Source of the DNA: Pipra filicauda
Lineage: Eukaryota; Chordata; Aves; Passeriformes; Pipridae
Length of the DNA: 64,000 bases
Assembly (NCBI RefSeq): GCF_003945595.2
Contig: NW_024104453.1
Location: 62,001 to 126,000 of the forward strand
Reading direction: 5' to 3'
Numbering within the stretch: the stretch's first letter is position 1; each line of letters begins with the position of its first letter. Of the stretch, positions 45,311 through 59,400 are shown in pieces. The notes beneath the pieces are model-generated. The model had not been told where the DNA came from. It saw nothing but the letters and a program-made list of their open reading frames with translations, and searched no databases. Both the position numbers and the translations under genes were made by a program.

Positions 45311-46254
45311 GATGCTCTCAGGTGCAGGCAGGTTGGAGCTGTCAGTGATGGAAAGGAGCAGCTGCTTTGTCTGGGGTGGAAGCTGTGGATGGGAACAGAA
45401 GGATAAACCCGTCCTAAGAGAGTGACTGCTCTGCTCTGCCTTCAGCCCCTCTGCAGCAGCCACTGAGGAGGATGATGGCACTCCCTCCTCCTCAACCAAA
45501 TCCCTACAAACACCCAAAGCACCCAAGCTCAGCACTGGTTTCTCCAAGCCATGGGGGCAGGGGAGGAGCAGCCACCAGACAACCAAAATCCTGAACCTCG
45601 TTCAGCCCTCGCTGACCCAACCCTTCCACCCCAGAAAGCATCTCATTTCAGGGTTTCTCGTTTCTGTCCCCCCCCTTGTTTCCAACGCAGCTTTTTGGCA
45701 GTGCAAAGCTGCAATTCTCTGGGATCTGCCTCCCAGGCCCCCCTCCCCTCATTTTTCAAAGCCCAGGGGCTTTTAAAGATGTTCTTCATCGATCCAACAC
45801 TTATTTATATGCGAACAATCGGAGAAGATGGTTTGTCCAGTTATTAAATTTGGAGAGCTGACAAAAGCAATCAGAAGACAGATCATGTAATGGGAGATTA
45901 AGAAGGAGGCAGCAGGAGTCTGGATTCCTGGCCCCGTGTTTCAGATGGGTTTATCCATGTGTATCTCTGTATTTTTACTGCTCAGATGGCAACGTAATAA
46001 AACGAACCAATTGTGCTCTTTGCCCACAGGGTTTATCACTAATTGATTTTGCAACAGCTCATCTAATATCAGCTTCCAAGGCTTTCACAGGGGCTGCATC
46101 CAAGGGGATTATCCTGGCTGGGGGTATCTCCTGGCAGAGGGAGAGCCCAGGCTGGGGGACACGATGGGTCCAGGGAAGAGCTCGAGCTTGGTCCCACTGC
46201 CCTCGGTGGGGCAGAGCCCAGGCACCAGCCCAGCTCTGTGGGCAGCTTGAAACC

Positions 46255-46375
46255 AGGCAGGCTGAGGTGACTTAGGGACATGGCTTAGTGATGGACCTGG
46301 CAGTGCTGGATTAAGGGTTGGACTTGATGGTCTTAGAGGGTAATTCCGACCTAAACAATTCTTTGAACCTGATTT
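46255..46375 (+). mobile_element. CR1 LINE fragment, 3' end
   Basis: GACATGGCTTAGTGATGGAC, GCAGTGCTGGATTAAGGGTT and GGACTTGATGGTCTTAGAGG, then a degenerate AATTCCGACCTAAACAATTC tail. This is the class with the TTAGTG/TTGGACTTGATG signature. Confidence 0.88.
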
Positions 46376-49300
46376 CAAGTTTCCTTAACTAATTTTCACA
46401 CAGTTAAGGTTTAATCCACCTTCATTACGTTTTCTTCTCACTAAAGTTCCTCATATTGCAAGGACAAGACAGCCAGTGACAATTAATTGTTTAAAATTTG
46501 ATGAACTTCATATTCAGATTGGATCTGGGCACAGCCAACCAGCCCCAGCATATCTATAAAAAATCCATTTGGTAGATAACCTGAGGCAGGAGTTGTCCTT
46601 CTGGAGCCCTCAGACAATCCCCACCTTTCCCCCCTGGGAAATCCCCACACTCTCTGTCCCTGAGGAACCAGGAGATCCCCAAACCCAGACCCAAGGTCCC
46701 AGCCTTGAACAATCATCCTGGAGTTATTTCTTTCCACTTTTCCACAAATACATTGATCTATTCAGGCCCTGCACTTGCCAGGATCATCCCAGTATCCCCC
46801 CTCAGGGCAGGTCCCATCACCTGCTGCAGCACCCCTGGCCTGGGGCTGCTCCCACCTGAATTCAGATGCAACTGAGGAAAGCAGCCAGACTTCACCAGGA
46901 AACAGAGACAGCTGGAAACTCGGGCCCAGAGGGCATTTCAGTGTCTGCCTCTGCTCTCTGCAGCTGGGATCACTCCTCCTCACCCCGGCACTGCCGTCAT
47001 CTGTTTGGGGAAAACTGCAGTAATTGGCTCAATTCATTTTAAATCAGTTATCGTTTGTGCAAGCAGCAATCAGGGAGAAGCAGCTTGTAGTTAATAACAT
47101 CCTGATTTGGAGCATCCGTAGGGATGAGGAGGGAGATCTCCGTGAGGGGCTGGTCCTTGGTCCTTGACCCCTCCCCCAAAGAGGGGGCAGGTGAGGGGCA
47201 CAAACCCTGCACCCAAACGGGGTCCCAGCCCGGTGCTGTGCCACACAGACCCCCCCTGCCAGGGCTGATCCCTCCAGGCTGGAACAGCACTGCCTGGCCT
47301 TTCTCCCAGGACATTTTTATCCATCAGTGCAGAGGCAGCTCCGGATGCCGGAGGGTCTGGCTCTGCCTATTTGTCTCTGCCAAAGGAAAAACATCTCCTT
47401 GTCCAGCCACACCAGCAGCTCTGGAAAACAAGATTAAAATTAAACACTGTCCCCTTCCCTCTGTGCCATCCCCCCAGTCCCTCTCTGGGATGCACAGACC
47501 CTGGTACCACAGGGAGAAGCTGCCCCTCAGGAAAAACTTCCAAGGTGTAACCTCGACAGAGGTCAAAATTCCAGCCCCACAGAGCCAGGGGCACATTGCA
47601 CAACCCTGGCAGGCCAGGGAGACCCAGGCAGTTTGTTTGTTTTCCCCAGGGGGGTTCACAAACTCCCACATTTGTGCCACTTTCCAGCAGGGCCATCCCC
47701 AGCCCGTGCAAACCCTCCCCGAATCCATCACCGCTGCCTGTGTCACCTCAGCAGCAATAAAAGGATTCAAACAGCAATTCCTTACTTTCATGAACAAATG
47801 GCCCTGGATGGATGATTCAGGCAGCATTCAATTCCCAGCAAGAAAGTGTCAGCAAAAACCCGGCCTCTCACACGGAGGAGGAGAACTGCAAATAAATAGG
47901 GAATTATTACCACTTAATACCAGGTGGGCTTTTACTCCCCAGTGCTCTCCTCTGGGAGATGCCAAACACTCCTGACACTCCAGCAGCTGGGAGGGCCTGG
48001 CCAAGGGGGGATACACGGACTGAGTGATGGCACAGAGACCATCCCCATCCATCTGCCAGGGCTCTGCTCCAGCCTGTGCCCTCCAGAGCCCCTTTTCTCC
48101 TCCCCACAGCCCCTTCTCCCACCCCCCCTCCTCACCCCCAGCCTCCCATTCACAGTTCACTGCCACCAACACGGGGGGCTCAGGACTCCCAGCCCCTCAG
48201 TGGCACCAGCCCCCCCAGCTCCAGGGGGACCCAGGGAGGGTTCCCTGTGCTCCTGGGGCTGCTCCTGGCCATGGAGCAGCACACAGCAGCCTCCTCCAGG
48301 CTCTCCATCTCTCCTTCCCCCAGCCTGCCTGTATTTTTCTTGTTCATCAGACTGACAAATGGGCAGAAAACAGACTTCTGGCGATTTCCTGCGCAGGCTG
48401 CCCACTCCTCCTCTCCCCTCGGCGATGACTGAGAGCTGAAGAAACAGGAATAGCATATAAATTTCCTCCCTGCTTTAATAAATACCTCTATTACCTTGTG
48501 CTTCCCCCCAGCTCGCTGTGCAGCTCCCGCTGCCCGCCAGGCAGACACAATAAACCAAAACTCTCATTTCTGTGGGGAAAAACCAGCAGGACTGAGCCAG
48601 GCAGGTGGGACTGGGCTGGGGGCAGCAAGGGAGGAGGTGAAAGCCCCTCTCAGGGGTCTGGCTGCAGGTTTGCATCGTCACGTAGGGAGCCAAATGAATT
48701 AATTTATTAGGGAAGGGGCTTGGGGCTTGTTATCCCTCAGACACTGTCCTGGTCCCGGGGGAAGGAAGGTTGTAACCACCCCCGGGGACCCCAGTGCTGC
48801 TGGGCTTGTCCCTGGCACCACCATCCCCTTGGGGTGGGCCTGGGATTTGCTCCAAGGAGGGAATAAGGACAAACCACACTAAAACCTCACCAAGAGGGTT
48901 CAGGGGCAACAGAAGGGTTTGGTGGCAGGGGAAAGCTGTCCCAGCAGCGACCTGAGCTGTGGGCAAAAACCCCTGCCGGGTTTGTCCTCCCCGTACCTCC
49001 TTTGATTCCAAACCCTTTCCCGTGGCTGTCAGGACACCCAGGACAGAAAGTGCCACTGCACCTTGGCCACCAGAGCCCTGGGAAGCACAGGCAGCCTTCC
49101 CAAAGGGCCTGAGCGTCGCAGGGGGATGCAGAGACCTCGCTCCATCCCCACCACACCTGGTCTGTGAGGCAGCAGGTAAATGCCACCAGCCTTTTCCACC
49201 TCCAGCACTGCCAACAGCCCCCCAGGGGACCACTGTCCCCTCTCCCACCCACAGCAGGGCCTCATCCAGCCCTGCCAAGCGGGCACAGCAGCCCCCATCC

Positions 49301-49400
49301 CCTGGGCACAGCCCCCAGCTCCTTCACCCCCGTGGTTGGATTGATGGTGGTGCTTTGCAAAGCTTGAAAAAAACACCTTCTAAAGGAGTATTAGGGGGTG

Positions 49401-52400
49401 GCAGCCTCCCAGTTTCCCCCTTAGCCAGCAATTGGTGTGTCTCATCTGCTTCCTGGAGTCTATTTAACTTCTAAATTTAACAAGCTCTTAAACAAGCAAC
49501 AGCAGCAAGTGGCAGCACTCGGCTCCCACCCCGCGAGTGGCATTTCGGGGCCCGGCTGCCACCAGCCCGGGAATGGGAAATTTCTCAAATGTCTCTTTGA
49601 TTTATGGCTCCAGTTAATTCTCCAGGAGGCCCGTGAGCTGCCCCGAGCACACCAAACCTCCGAGGGATAAATAATTTACCAGATGGTTAAATATTCTTTA
49701 AGGTCTAGAGAACATCAGCAGGAGCAGAGTTTTTCGAGGGAATAACACAAAGCTACAAATTGAGCACAAAAAGCAGGGGAATGGCCTGGACCAGGCACTA
49801 CCATCGGCTCAGGGCCATGGGAGGGGAAGGACCAGGACATTCCAGAGCTGCTGCCACTCCATCCAGCAGGATCAACACAGCAGCAAACAGGCTCAGCTGG
49901 GGGGTTTAGGAGAATGTCCCACCCAGATGTGCCCTGCCAGCTGTGCAGGGGGGGCTGCCCTGCCTGGGAAGGAACTGACAAAGTGGGGAGCAGGGAGGGA
50001 AGGGGGGAGGTGAGTTCCTGGGGTGTGCAGGGCTCAGGTGAAGCCATATCTGCCTGCAGAGGACACTGGTGCCCCAAACACGCCCAGACTGCCCAGTGCC
50101 CTCGGAGAACACAACGTTTTGGCAGCAGACCCTTGATGAAACGTGGTGTCAAGGGGATGTTTCCCCCTCCCCTACAAAGCCCTCCCGAGGCAGCGGGGTG
50201 AGGGCAGCACTCAGAGCCTGCGCTGGAGTGAGCCCGGGGCTGATGCTGGGGGAAGACCGCGGAGCGAGAGGCAGCGCTGGCTGAGGCAGAGCTTGGAGGG
50301 GAGAGGCACGAGTGCTCCCCTGGAAGCTCCCAGCACGATTTCAGTCTGGGGTCGGGATGTTTTGGGACTCTCCAGGGCAGAAAGGCAGCCCCGGGCCCCG
50401 CAGCCCCCCCGGCCGGGCCGATGCTGGCGGAGGTAGGTGGCAGCAGAGCCTGTTTCTTGCGGCAGCCGGGATGCGACAGCCCGGTCCCTGCTCAGAGCCA
50501 TCCCGCCACCCCCGGGCAGGTACCTACATGCCCGGCTTTACCCACGCTCCGAGTTTCCCCGCAGCTCCTCTTCCCCAGGTTTCTCTCCTTGAGCACAGCG
50601 CAGAGCTCAGGTCTGGGCAGAATTTCTCCCTGGTTGGGATGCACCAGGTAAATCAGCCAAGTGCAGCTAAAACCCCTCTGTTCCTGGGGCTTGGCTCTGT
50701 GCCTGTCTCTGCTCCCCTCCTGCACCCCTGCACTGGGCATCGCTGGGTACCCCCAGGGCAGCCACCCTGAGCTCAGGGCTGGGGGGACTGTGCTGGTCCC
50801 TCAGGGAGCACAAAGCATTTTGCCCCCACAACCTGTCCTGCTCATCCTCTCCCACCGTCTCCAAAGCCCCATCCCAGCCCTTCCCTGTGTTTTCCCGGGC
50901 CTGCTGTGGCTCAGCACACGATTAACAAACTAAGCAATGCTTTAGGGAACACTCTCCCCAAAACCTGGAGGAGGCCCATGGGATCCCCATCCCCAGGGAT
51001 CCCACACCAATGGGAATGATGAGCAGCCTGCTGAGGGCTGGGAGGAGGAACCCCCACTCAGTCCCTGTCCCAAAGGGTTTCTCTCAGCTGTCCCTGATAA
51101 ATGGATAATGAATAATTCACTGTTGGCTTTGGCTTTATGAAGTATTCATTGCACTCGAGCTTCCCATGGTAATTAACCATCCTGTGAGCCCGTGGAACAG
51201 CCCAGCCACAATCCATCTTCAACCTTCATTAGCAGGTCCCCACGCCAGGGCAATGAATTAAAGTGGAATAAACACACAAAGAAAACTTTCCCCTCCCTGG
51301 GACCCCCAGCCCCCAGGAGATTTGGCCACTCCATCCCTTGGGATGCACTTCCAGGGTGAGAACACACAGGTGGCTGCCAGGATGGGACCGGCACATCCCC
51401 CAGGACAGTGAGGGATTTTTGGCAGCTGGCTCAAGAAACCGGTTTCTCACCAATGGTGCTGGGCAGCCCCATCCTGACACACCACAGCCTGTGCTCTTGG
51501 CAGCCTCGGGGCACTCACACCCCCAAAATCAAGCGTGGGAGGGGGGGTTTCCAGCAGAGATCTCCCCTTGCAAGTCAAGGCTTCCCCCTCCTCCTGCACA
51601 AATAATTCAGGATTTTACCCCTTCTCCCCACCCAGCAGCAACAGCCCACCGTGCAGTCACCCACTCTGGCTGCCCAGCTCACCCATCACAGCCCCAGCAC
51701 CCCGGGATGGCTCCAGACCATCCCACCCACAGCACAGCCAGAGCTGCCACGGAGCTGAGCCAGGCACGAAGCTCTGCCCCACTCTGGGCAGCCCCAGGGA
51801 GGAACAAGTCCCTGGTGCAGCCCCCACGTCCAGCCCAGCCCAGGAGAGCTCAGCACAAGGTGACACGGCCGGGGACAGGCACGGGCGGGAGCGGGACCCG
51901 CCGCTTGGATGGATGTGTAAAAATTTCCTGCAGCCTGCGGTGCTGAGTCAGCCCTTGTGCCTTCAATAATTTACAGCAATAAACAGAGCAATCAGAGCAG
52001 GAGTGCGGGGGACACGGCAGACCCGGCGGGGAAGGGATGGCTCTGCCGGCAGCTCCGGGAGCACAGCTCGGGATCCGGGAACACCCAGCCCAGGGTCAGC
52101 TGAGGGGCAAGGGCCAAATCCCAACCCTGGGTCTACCTGCACAGGTCCCACACGATCTCTCCAGAGCCCAGAGGAGCAGCTCAGGAGCCCCTCAGTCCCT
52201 GCACAGCTCACCCAGCCCCTCTCCCCACCCAGCCCTTTATCCAGGGCAGAGCCCCGGGAGTGCCCTCCCTGCTGCTGATTCCCCCTCATCCCAGCTGGGG
52301 CTCAGCCCCTCCCTCCCCTGTGCCCCCCAGCTGGAGGTCCTTCCCCGGCTTCTTCTCCTCCTTCCTCACTTTCTGGCAGCTCCAAACAATCTTTCCCTCA

Positions 52401-54700
52401 TTTTTCTGGAGGCAAACGTGGCTGCCAGGTTTGTCATCTCTGCCAGCACTTATTGCTGCTAAAGATGCATATTCCCAGGATCAGTCCTTGCCCCTTCCTG
52501 TCTGTCCCAGTGCATCCCTGGTGCAGCCATGACCCATCTCATCCCTCCTTGCCTCGCTGGGTGCCTGATTGAATTGCTCCCCTGATCCCACCAGCTCTGC
52601 CTCCCAAAGCCCGGGCTGGAATCCCCATTCCCCACGTGCTGCTCCATGGGGTTGGCATCCCAGCGATCCCAAAGCTGGATTCTCACCTGTGTCAGCAGCC
52701 CAGGATGGACAGTGAGAAGTGACACCCCAAGCACAGGGACAAGGCCCACGCTGGTGGCTCCCCCGAGGGGGCTGAGTTAGGGCACAGTGTGAGTTGTGGT
52801 GACAGAAACGGATGTCCCCGAGCTGGAGAGCTGACAGGGTTTTATCTGGAAGTGCTGGAGCAGCTCGAGGGATGGCATCTCCACAGCAGGAGAAACTGCA
52901 GCTGCAGCTCAGCCCCTCCTGTCCCCGCAGGAGATGGGCTGTCCCCAGGGAGCCACTTCCAGCGCAGCAAATATCCCCTAACAGGGCCAGCACGTGGGCT
53001 AAATCCAGAGCCGTGTATCCCAGCCCCAGGCTCGGCCATAATTCCCCTCCTGAGTCCAGGGACACGTGTCCTGTCTCGCTGTAAACCATGTTAAGGAATA
53101 AATTCAATAAAACCACTGTATGGCAAAGGCAAAGGCTGCTCGGGGGGGCTCTGCCCAGGCAGCACAGCACGGGGTGGGAGGGCTGGGCTGCACATCCCAG
53201 AGGGGACGTGGGGCTGGGCTGGAGCTGGGACAGGGGGCTCCTGCAGCCCCTTGGACACCCAGCTCCTGTGGCTGAGTGGGGCTGGGGGCAGTGGGGGTCC
53301 CAAGTCGGGGTTCCCAGGGGCCCCATCCCATGGCCACAGGTCGTGCTGGGGTCACCATCAGCTGCAGCACATCTGGGAGCCAGGCAGGGCACAGTCTGGT
53401 ATTTGCTCCAAGGCAGTGCCTGCCCAGCAGAGCCAGGGCTCCCCATTTTCCTTAGATGATACCCACACTTGGCTCGAGCATTAGCAATGTCAGCCCTAAT
53501 TATTTTCCACAAGTCTGGAGGGCTGCGGGGATGAATCAGTATAAATAACATGTTCATAATCCCCATATCGTGTTCCCAACAGCATCAGGGCTTTAACTGG
53601 AATTCAGAAAGGAGGAGCTTGGGTCAGGTGTTTCCCTCCCTTTTCCTTTCCTTTATTAATCTTCACTGGTTGTCCTGCTCCCCCACATCCCGTGATGGAG
53701 AATGCTGCAGGGTGGAACAGGGAGAGGAGCTCGGGCAGGGATGGCTCCAAGCTTTTCAGCCTCAGAGAGGAGACAGCGACCTGCCAGTCCCACCAGGTGG
53801 GCACAGGGACAGCCACTGGCACGTGACCAGAGCAGGACTGTGATGCTCCTTTCTTCACAGGCAGGCCTGGCCTTGCCTCCTCCTCCTCCTCTTCCTCCTC
53901 CTCCGCTGCCTCCCGCCTGCGGTGCAGATGGCCCAGCATATGGGCAGCCTCCCCTCGTGCTTGCACCTTGTAAGCAGATTCTGTCAGGTTTAAAGAGGAA
54001 AAGCTTAATTAAGCAGTTGTGTGTGTACAATTATGTCCTTAATTATCTCCACGTTTCACTTCTTTGTTGTTCTGTGTTTGCAAGAAGTTTGGTAACAACC
54101 AGAGGCGCCTCGAAGCAGGAGCTTTTCTTTCTTGTTTTCTCTTTCTCTCTCCTCCAGCCTCATTTTAGGGATGTTTTCCTGGATGAAGGGAGCTGAGCAA
54201 GCCCCCCCGCTGGAGGGCTGGGGCTGGGATTCACTGTCCTCAGCTCCTGTGTTGGTTCCCAAACCAGAGCAGGTTTCCAGCAGTGCTGCACACACAAAGC
54301 ACAAACCCAGCTACTAAAAATCCACTGTTCTAGCCCAGTTTTCTTATTTCACATGTTTGTGCTACAGCAACCCCAGTGCCCCAGCCCTGCCCCAGCCCAT
54401 CTGGAAAGCACCACCCCTTGCTCCAACACCCTTGGGAATGAACAGACCCCCTGTGAGCATCACTGGGGTGACACTTAATTGCTCCCACACCCAGGGACTG
54501 GCACCCGAGGGACCCCCCACCTAATTAATTCCTCTAATTACTCCATTCCACCCCATTTCCCTGCTTGGGTCACCTCTCCATCCTGCAGAGAGTCTGACAC
54601 ATCCCCAGGGACATCCCTCCTCACTCCCAGGCAGGGTTTGGAGCCACCTGCAGAGATCAGGGACAGGGGGTGGCAGAAGCAACTGGCTAATTTGTGGTGG
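49401..54700. other. Gene-free stretch with a CpG-rich patch
   Basis: No exon of a known family. AT-rich CpG-poor DNA at 49435-49740, a CpG-rich patch at about 50190-50560 (see findings) and a TCC-rich tract at about 53876-53907. No CR1 is recognised. Confidence 0.5.
53876..53907. repeat. TCC/TTC-rich trinucleotide tract
   Basis: About ten CCT/CTC triplets with one TTC interruption; on the minus strand it gives a Glu/Gly-rich open frame without further support. Confidence 0.85.
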
Positions 54701-57700
54701 TGCTTTTATTTTATGTGCACAGCACTAAACAGTCATAAACATCCCAAGCTGGATATTGGAGCTGGGGCTGTTTTATTGTTTGCAAGTCCTTGAAATTTTG
54801 CCATGAAGCTTTTATTAAAAATAACCCCAAACTCTTGCTTCTCTAATTGAGTGTATTTCAAAAAGCACATGCCTGCTTTTATACACAGGTATGTTTATAT
54901 CACCACCAGTTAATTTTTATTTACCTTGTGAAACTCATCTTCCTCCTTAATTCCCAAGCCCGTATTTGCTTTGAAATCAGAATTGGACCTAACAATCAGC
55001 CATATATTTAAGGTGCCATTAAATCTTCAGCTCTGCTTTCACAGCTTCCAAACCAGATGGCCCAAAGCACTGCAGTGACCCCCCTTTTTCCCAGCATCCC
55101 AACAGGAAAAATGAATCTTCATCCGGCTGAGAGATGTCAAGTGCTGGGAACGAGCCCAGGGAGAGCAGCAGGAATGATGGGGGGCAGCAAAGTGGAATGG
55201 GGTGAGCGGGGCAGAGGAGATGAGAGGATTGAGGTTTTCAAAGCTGTCAGAGCACCAGGGAGAGGAGAGGTACAACCTGTCCCCCAGGTGCACAGAAAGG
55301 GATAACGGGGTCAGAGATGGAGACACTTGGGCTGGGTGGGAAGAGAAGCTCTGCAGAGCTAAACAGCACAGGGGAGCACACAGGAAGCCTGGGGTCTTTG
55401 GGAGGAGGCAAAAGCTCATTGCATCCCTCTGACCTCCTGCTCTCTCTCATTCCCAAAAAGGGGTTGTGTCCAAGTCCAGACCTGCAAACAGGGTTGGGGA
55501 GTTGACCAACCCCTTCCTCACCAGACTGGGGAAGCAGCAAGAACTGGGGACTGCCTGCTTTTCCTTATTTCCCATTTTCCATGAAAATTTGCCTGTTTGG
55601 AGGGGCAGCAGGGAGCTCACACACAGTGGCAGGTCAGAACGTGGTGGTGTGTCCATCTGTCTGTCTGTCTGTGCCTGTGCTGGCCCTGGGGCAAAGAACA
55701 TCTCCAGACAGGACTGGGGGCAGCTCCACTCCCCAGTTCCCTTCTCTGCTCCCATCTCTGCCCTGCAGGGAGGACCCACAGCACAGGACCCCGAGCCTGG
55801 AGCCCCTGTGAGCAGGGCCTTGATGTTGTGCAGGAAAGAGGAGAAGTGGATCAGAGCTGGTAATTAAACACCCAGGGAGGGCTGTGATGCCAGAGGAGCC
55901 TTTCATCCAGCAGTCAGAGCACAGCTTCCCAAGGGATGTGGGGAAGGCTCCAGTGCTTGGAGGCTTCCACTGATGCCTCCCCCCAGCCTGGCTCTGGCTG
56001 TGGGGTGCAGCAGGGAGGGGCTCTGGGCAAGGGTCTGGCAGCATTGGGATCAACAGAGCCAAGTACCCACTGCTTCCAGCCAGCCCCCACAGCCCCACTG
56101 AGGACAGTCTGGGGTGTGGGAGATGCTCGTGGCCTGAGCACAGGGTGGAGAACTGACCTGCACCCCAAAGCCACGTCCCCGAGGAGCTGGATCCTGGGAG
56201 CCCAGGGCTCTCCTGGCCCCCCTGGCTCTCTGTCAGTCCCACCTGCCCCCTGTGCAGCCCCTCACCCTGCAGGAACCACACTGGGCAGCGCTGACAGCCC
56301 AAAGCAAAGGCAGGGTTTTAAAGCCCTTCCCAGCATAACCATCTCCAGCACTATTAATAACACTTGTAAGGAGCTGTTCTTGAATAGATATGATTTTTAT
56401 CTTGACAGCGTCTCCTTAAATCATTTTTATCCCCACAAAGTTTGCGAGAAGCAGATTTTCTGAGGGCCATTTATCTTGCCAAATATCCCCCACCCCTGTT
56501 TATTGCTCACTCCCCTTTCAGGCTGCTCCCCACCCTCTGCCTCAGCTGCCTCCCAGCGACCGACTCCTCTGTCCCCTCCCTCCCTCCACCCCACAGTTCC
56601 CCTTCAACGTGTATTTTATGGGTGGCAGCAAAATGAAATCAAATTCTCCAACCCCTGTGGCTGAGAGGCTGTCGGGAGGTGGGCAGGGGTGTGCACTCTC
56701 TGCCAAACATCCTCCTGCCTTTCCTCCTCTCATGTCTACAGTAAAAATTCAAGTTAATAAAAACGCAGAGAACTCCCCTGAATGATCAGTTTTTCCTCTG
56801 CAGAAAAGTGGCTGCAGCCCCCTCGTTGTGTCAGAGGGACAAAGGCACAGGAGAACCTCGAGGCAGGGAAGGCAGGGGGGACATTCCAGCTGTCACATCC
56901 ATCACTCGCTGGGAAATAAAGACTTTTTAACAGGAGAGCTGCAGAGAAAGGAGTAGATTCACTGACACAGCTTTAGAAAACATTAATTCTGCTTTCAGGT
57001 GGCCCAAGCTGCTTCTCCAGTGGGGCTGAACTCACCCCGAGGGGGCTGAACTCACCTCCATGCTCGGGCAGCCCAGGGAAGCCCAGGGGTGGGTGACGGT
57101 GCCTGCTGGGACAGGACTCGGGCTGCAGGAGGTGCAGGGACAGCAGTGGGACCCTCGTGGGTTTAAATGCCTGAGGGAAAAGTGTCCCTGTGGCCTGGAG
57201 GGTCCCAGGCAGCCCCTCCTCTGCCCAGCAGCACACGCTGAGAGAGGAGAGGCGGAGCAGAAGGTGGAGCAGCCCCGGGCGGGTTGCAGCCCGTAATTGA
57301 ATTGAGTGAGAGGGGAGGAGGGAGGAAGGAGCAGATGAGAGCCGGGAGTAATAAAATATTCCAAAACTAGATTAAGAAATGACAAGCAGGGTGGGTGGAG
57401 CCGTGGCTGGGAAGGCAGCCCCGCTGCAGCCGGGCCCAGAGCTGCTCCCATGGGATGCTGAGGTTTTATGGGATGCAGCAGTTTGCCATCCCGCTGTGAC
57501 AGTGAGCCTGGGCATGACTAGAGCCAAGCACTCCCACTCCCCTTGTTTCCCTTCAGAGGCCCTTTTAAAGGAACACCTGTTACCAGGCCCCGGTTAATGA
57601 CTCATCTGGGGAATTCTGGAGGCTCTTCTATGCTTAATAAGTTCTGCATGAGCAGAGGAGGAGATCCAGGGGAGCCTGAGCACCTGAAAGCAGTGGGGCT

Positions 57701-59400
57701 TGTTGGTCCCCACAAGGATTTGCTTCCTGAAGTGAAGCCCCTCACCCCTGCCCCGAGGGACAGGGATCATGTTCCACAGCAGGGTTGGAGCTGGAGCCCC
57801 AGGAAGCTGTTCCCAGCCTGCAGCAGTGCAGGATTTGGCTGCACTGCTGATGAGCTTGGAAAGGCTGGAAAATTCCAGGTGTGACACAGCCCGACCTCCA
57901 GCCCAAGGGGGGGACTGGCCAGCAGTGCCTGACCTTTGCAGCCCAGCTGGAGGGAGGAAAATGAGACTCGTTGTCTCCTTCCTACCAGAGATTTTTGGTG
58001 AAAGACAGGAGTGCCCTGAGTGTTCCCATTGCCAGGCACAGGACACCTGCCATTCCCTGAGCTGAGGTTGGGGTGAGGCAGCTGTGGGGGTGCAGGCTCC
58101 ACCTCACCCCCCTCCTCCTGCCAAAAATCCACCCCTGGGGATGCCACCGTGAGCCAGAGGCTTTGCTGCATGGCCAGCCTGCAAGTGCTCCAGTGGCCAT
58201 CGCTGTGCCAAGGGCCTCTGTGCTGGTGGACTTGGCCCAGCTTTGTAGGATGGTGCCTTGGAACGCCCCAGAAAGAGCCACCCATGGTGGGATCCCTGCA
58301 GAGACATTCCAGTCATGTCAGGAGCTGGCACGGGCCACTGTCCTGCAGCCACGTCCTTTAGGAAGATCCAGAACCTTCAGGAGGTCCCCTCCCTGGTCTG
58401 GAGGAGCAGAGGGGTGAGCAGGGCTCTGCCCACCAGCCCCGGAGCCCCCAGCGGAGGAGGAGATGCTCTGCACTTGGAACGGGAATGGCTCCTGCTGCAG
58501 GAAGTTTTTCCTTCCCGAGGTGTGGGCAGGAGGCACCTCCTGGCTGTCAGCAGGGCTGCCGAGCCTGGCAGTGGGTAATTAAACCTTTTATTCGGTGCCT
58601 GGAGGCGAGGAGGCATCGAGGGCTCTTATCAAAGCAGGAGCCAACGGGCTGGCTCCGTGCAGGGAGGGGGAGGGAGAGGTTTAAAGGAAGTTCTGGCTTC
58701 TTTCTCCTCTCCTAACTCTTCAAATGCACCTTGTGAACAACTAATCCACATTTACACAGCTGGGTAGAGGCCAAACCCTCCTGCTGCAGCCAGGCCAGCC
58801 CCAGCAGCTCCAGCCCCACTGTCCTTGCCCTCTGCTCTGCCCTGGCTCAGGGTCTGGGGTCAAAGCCCCCACGGATCTACGTGACAGAGGGAATTCCTCC
58901 CCCTCACTCCCCCTGCACAGGATGGCCATCCAGGGGATCCTCGGAGCAGCTCTGCCATGGCCTCTGGGGACACTCAGACCCCCCTGCACCATGACAGACA
59001 ACAGCAGCAACTCCCAATGGGCAGGAGGGTCTGTGCCTGGGGATGAGGGGACAAACAGCACCCCAGAAGTGCAGGCAGAGGTCCTGGCTGCAGCCTGTAA
59101 CACACACACAGCTCAGTGCCAACTCTGCTGTGGCCCCCCAAGCCCAGGACAGGGGGTCCCTCACCCTCCCCACAGGGTCACCTGCCAGGTCAGGGCTCAG
59201 CACCCCTTGTCTTCTGGGGCAGCAGCAGCACGGAGGGGACGTGACAGAGCTCCAAGGCAGAGTGAATTTTCCAGCTCTCAGATACAAGGAAGAATCATAA
59301 CATCGTTTATCATCTTTAAAGATACGCAGAGTTGGCGAGAGAATGAATTCCTCTTCATAACCCAGTTCCCAGGATATTTTTACTGTGCATCATAAATTAT
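54701..59400. other. Gene-free stretch with AT-rich islands
   Basis: AT-rich CpG-poor islands at 54770-55030 and 56330-56470; a short CTGT microsatellite at 55655-55672. No exon or transposon is recognised. Confidence 0.5.

Larger units (their letters stand above)
43586..49400. other. Gene-free stretch downstream of RH2
   Basis: No supported exon on either strand. It holds two CR1 3' ends (about 45180-45310 and 46255-46375) and a CpG-poor AT-rich block (45775-46085) that could be a conserved enhancer. Open frames are short and without family signatures. Confidence 0.6.
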
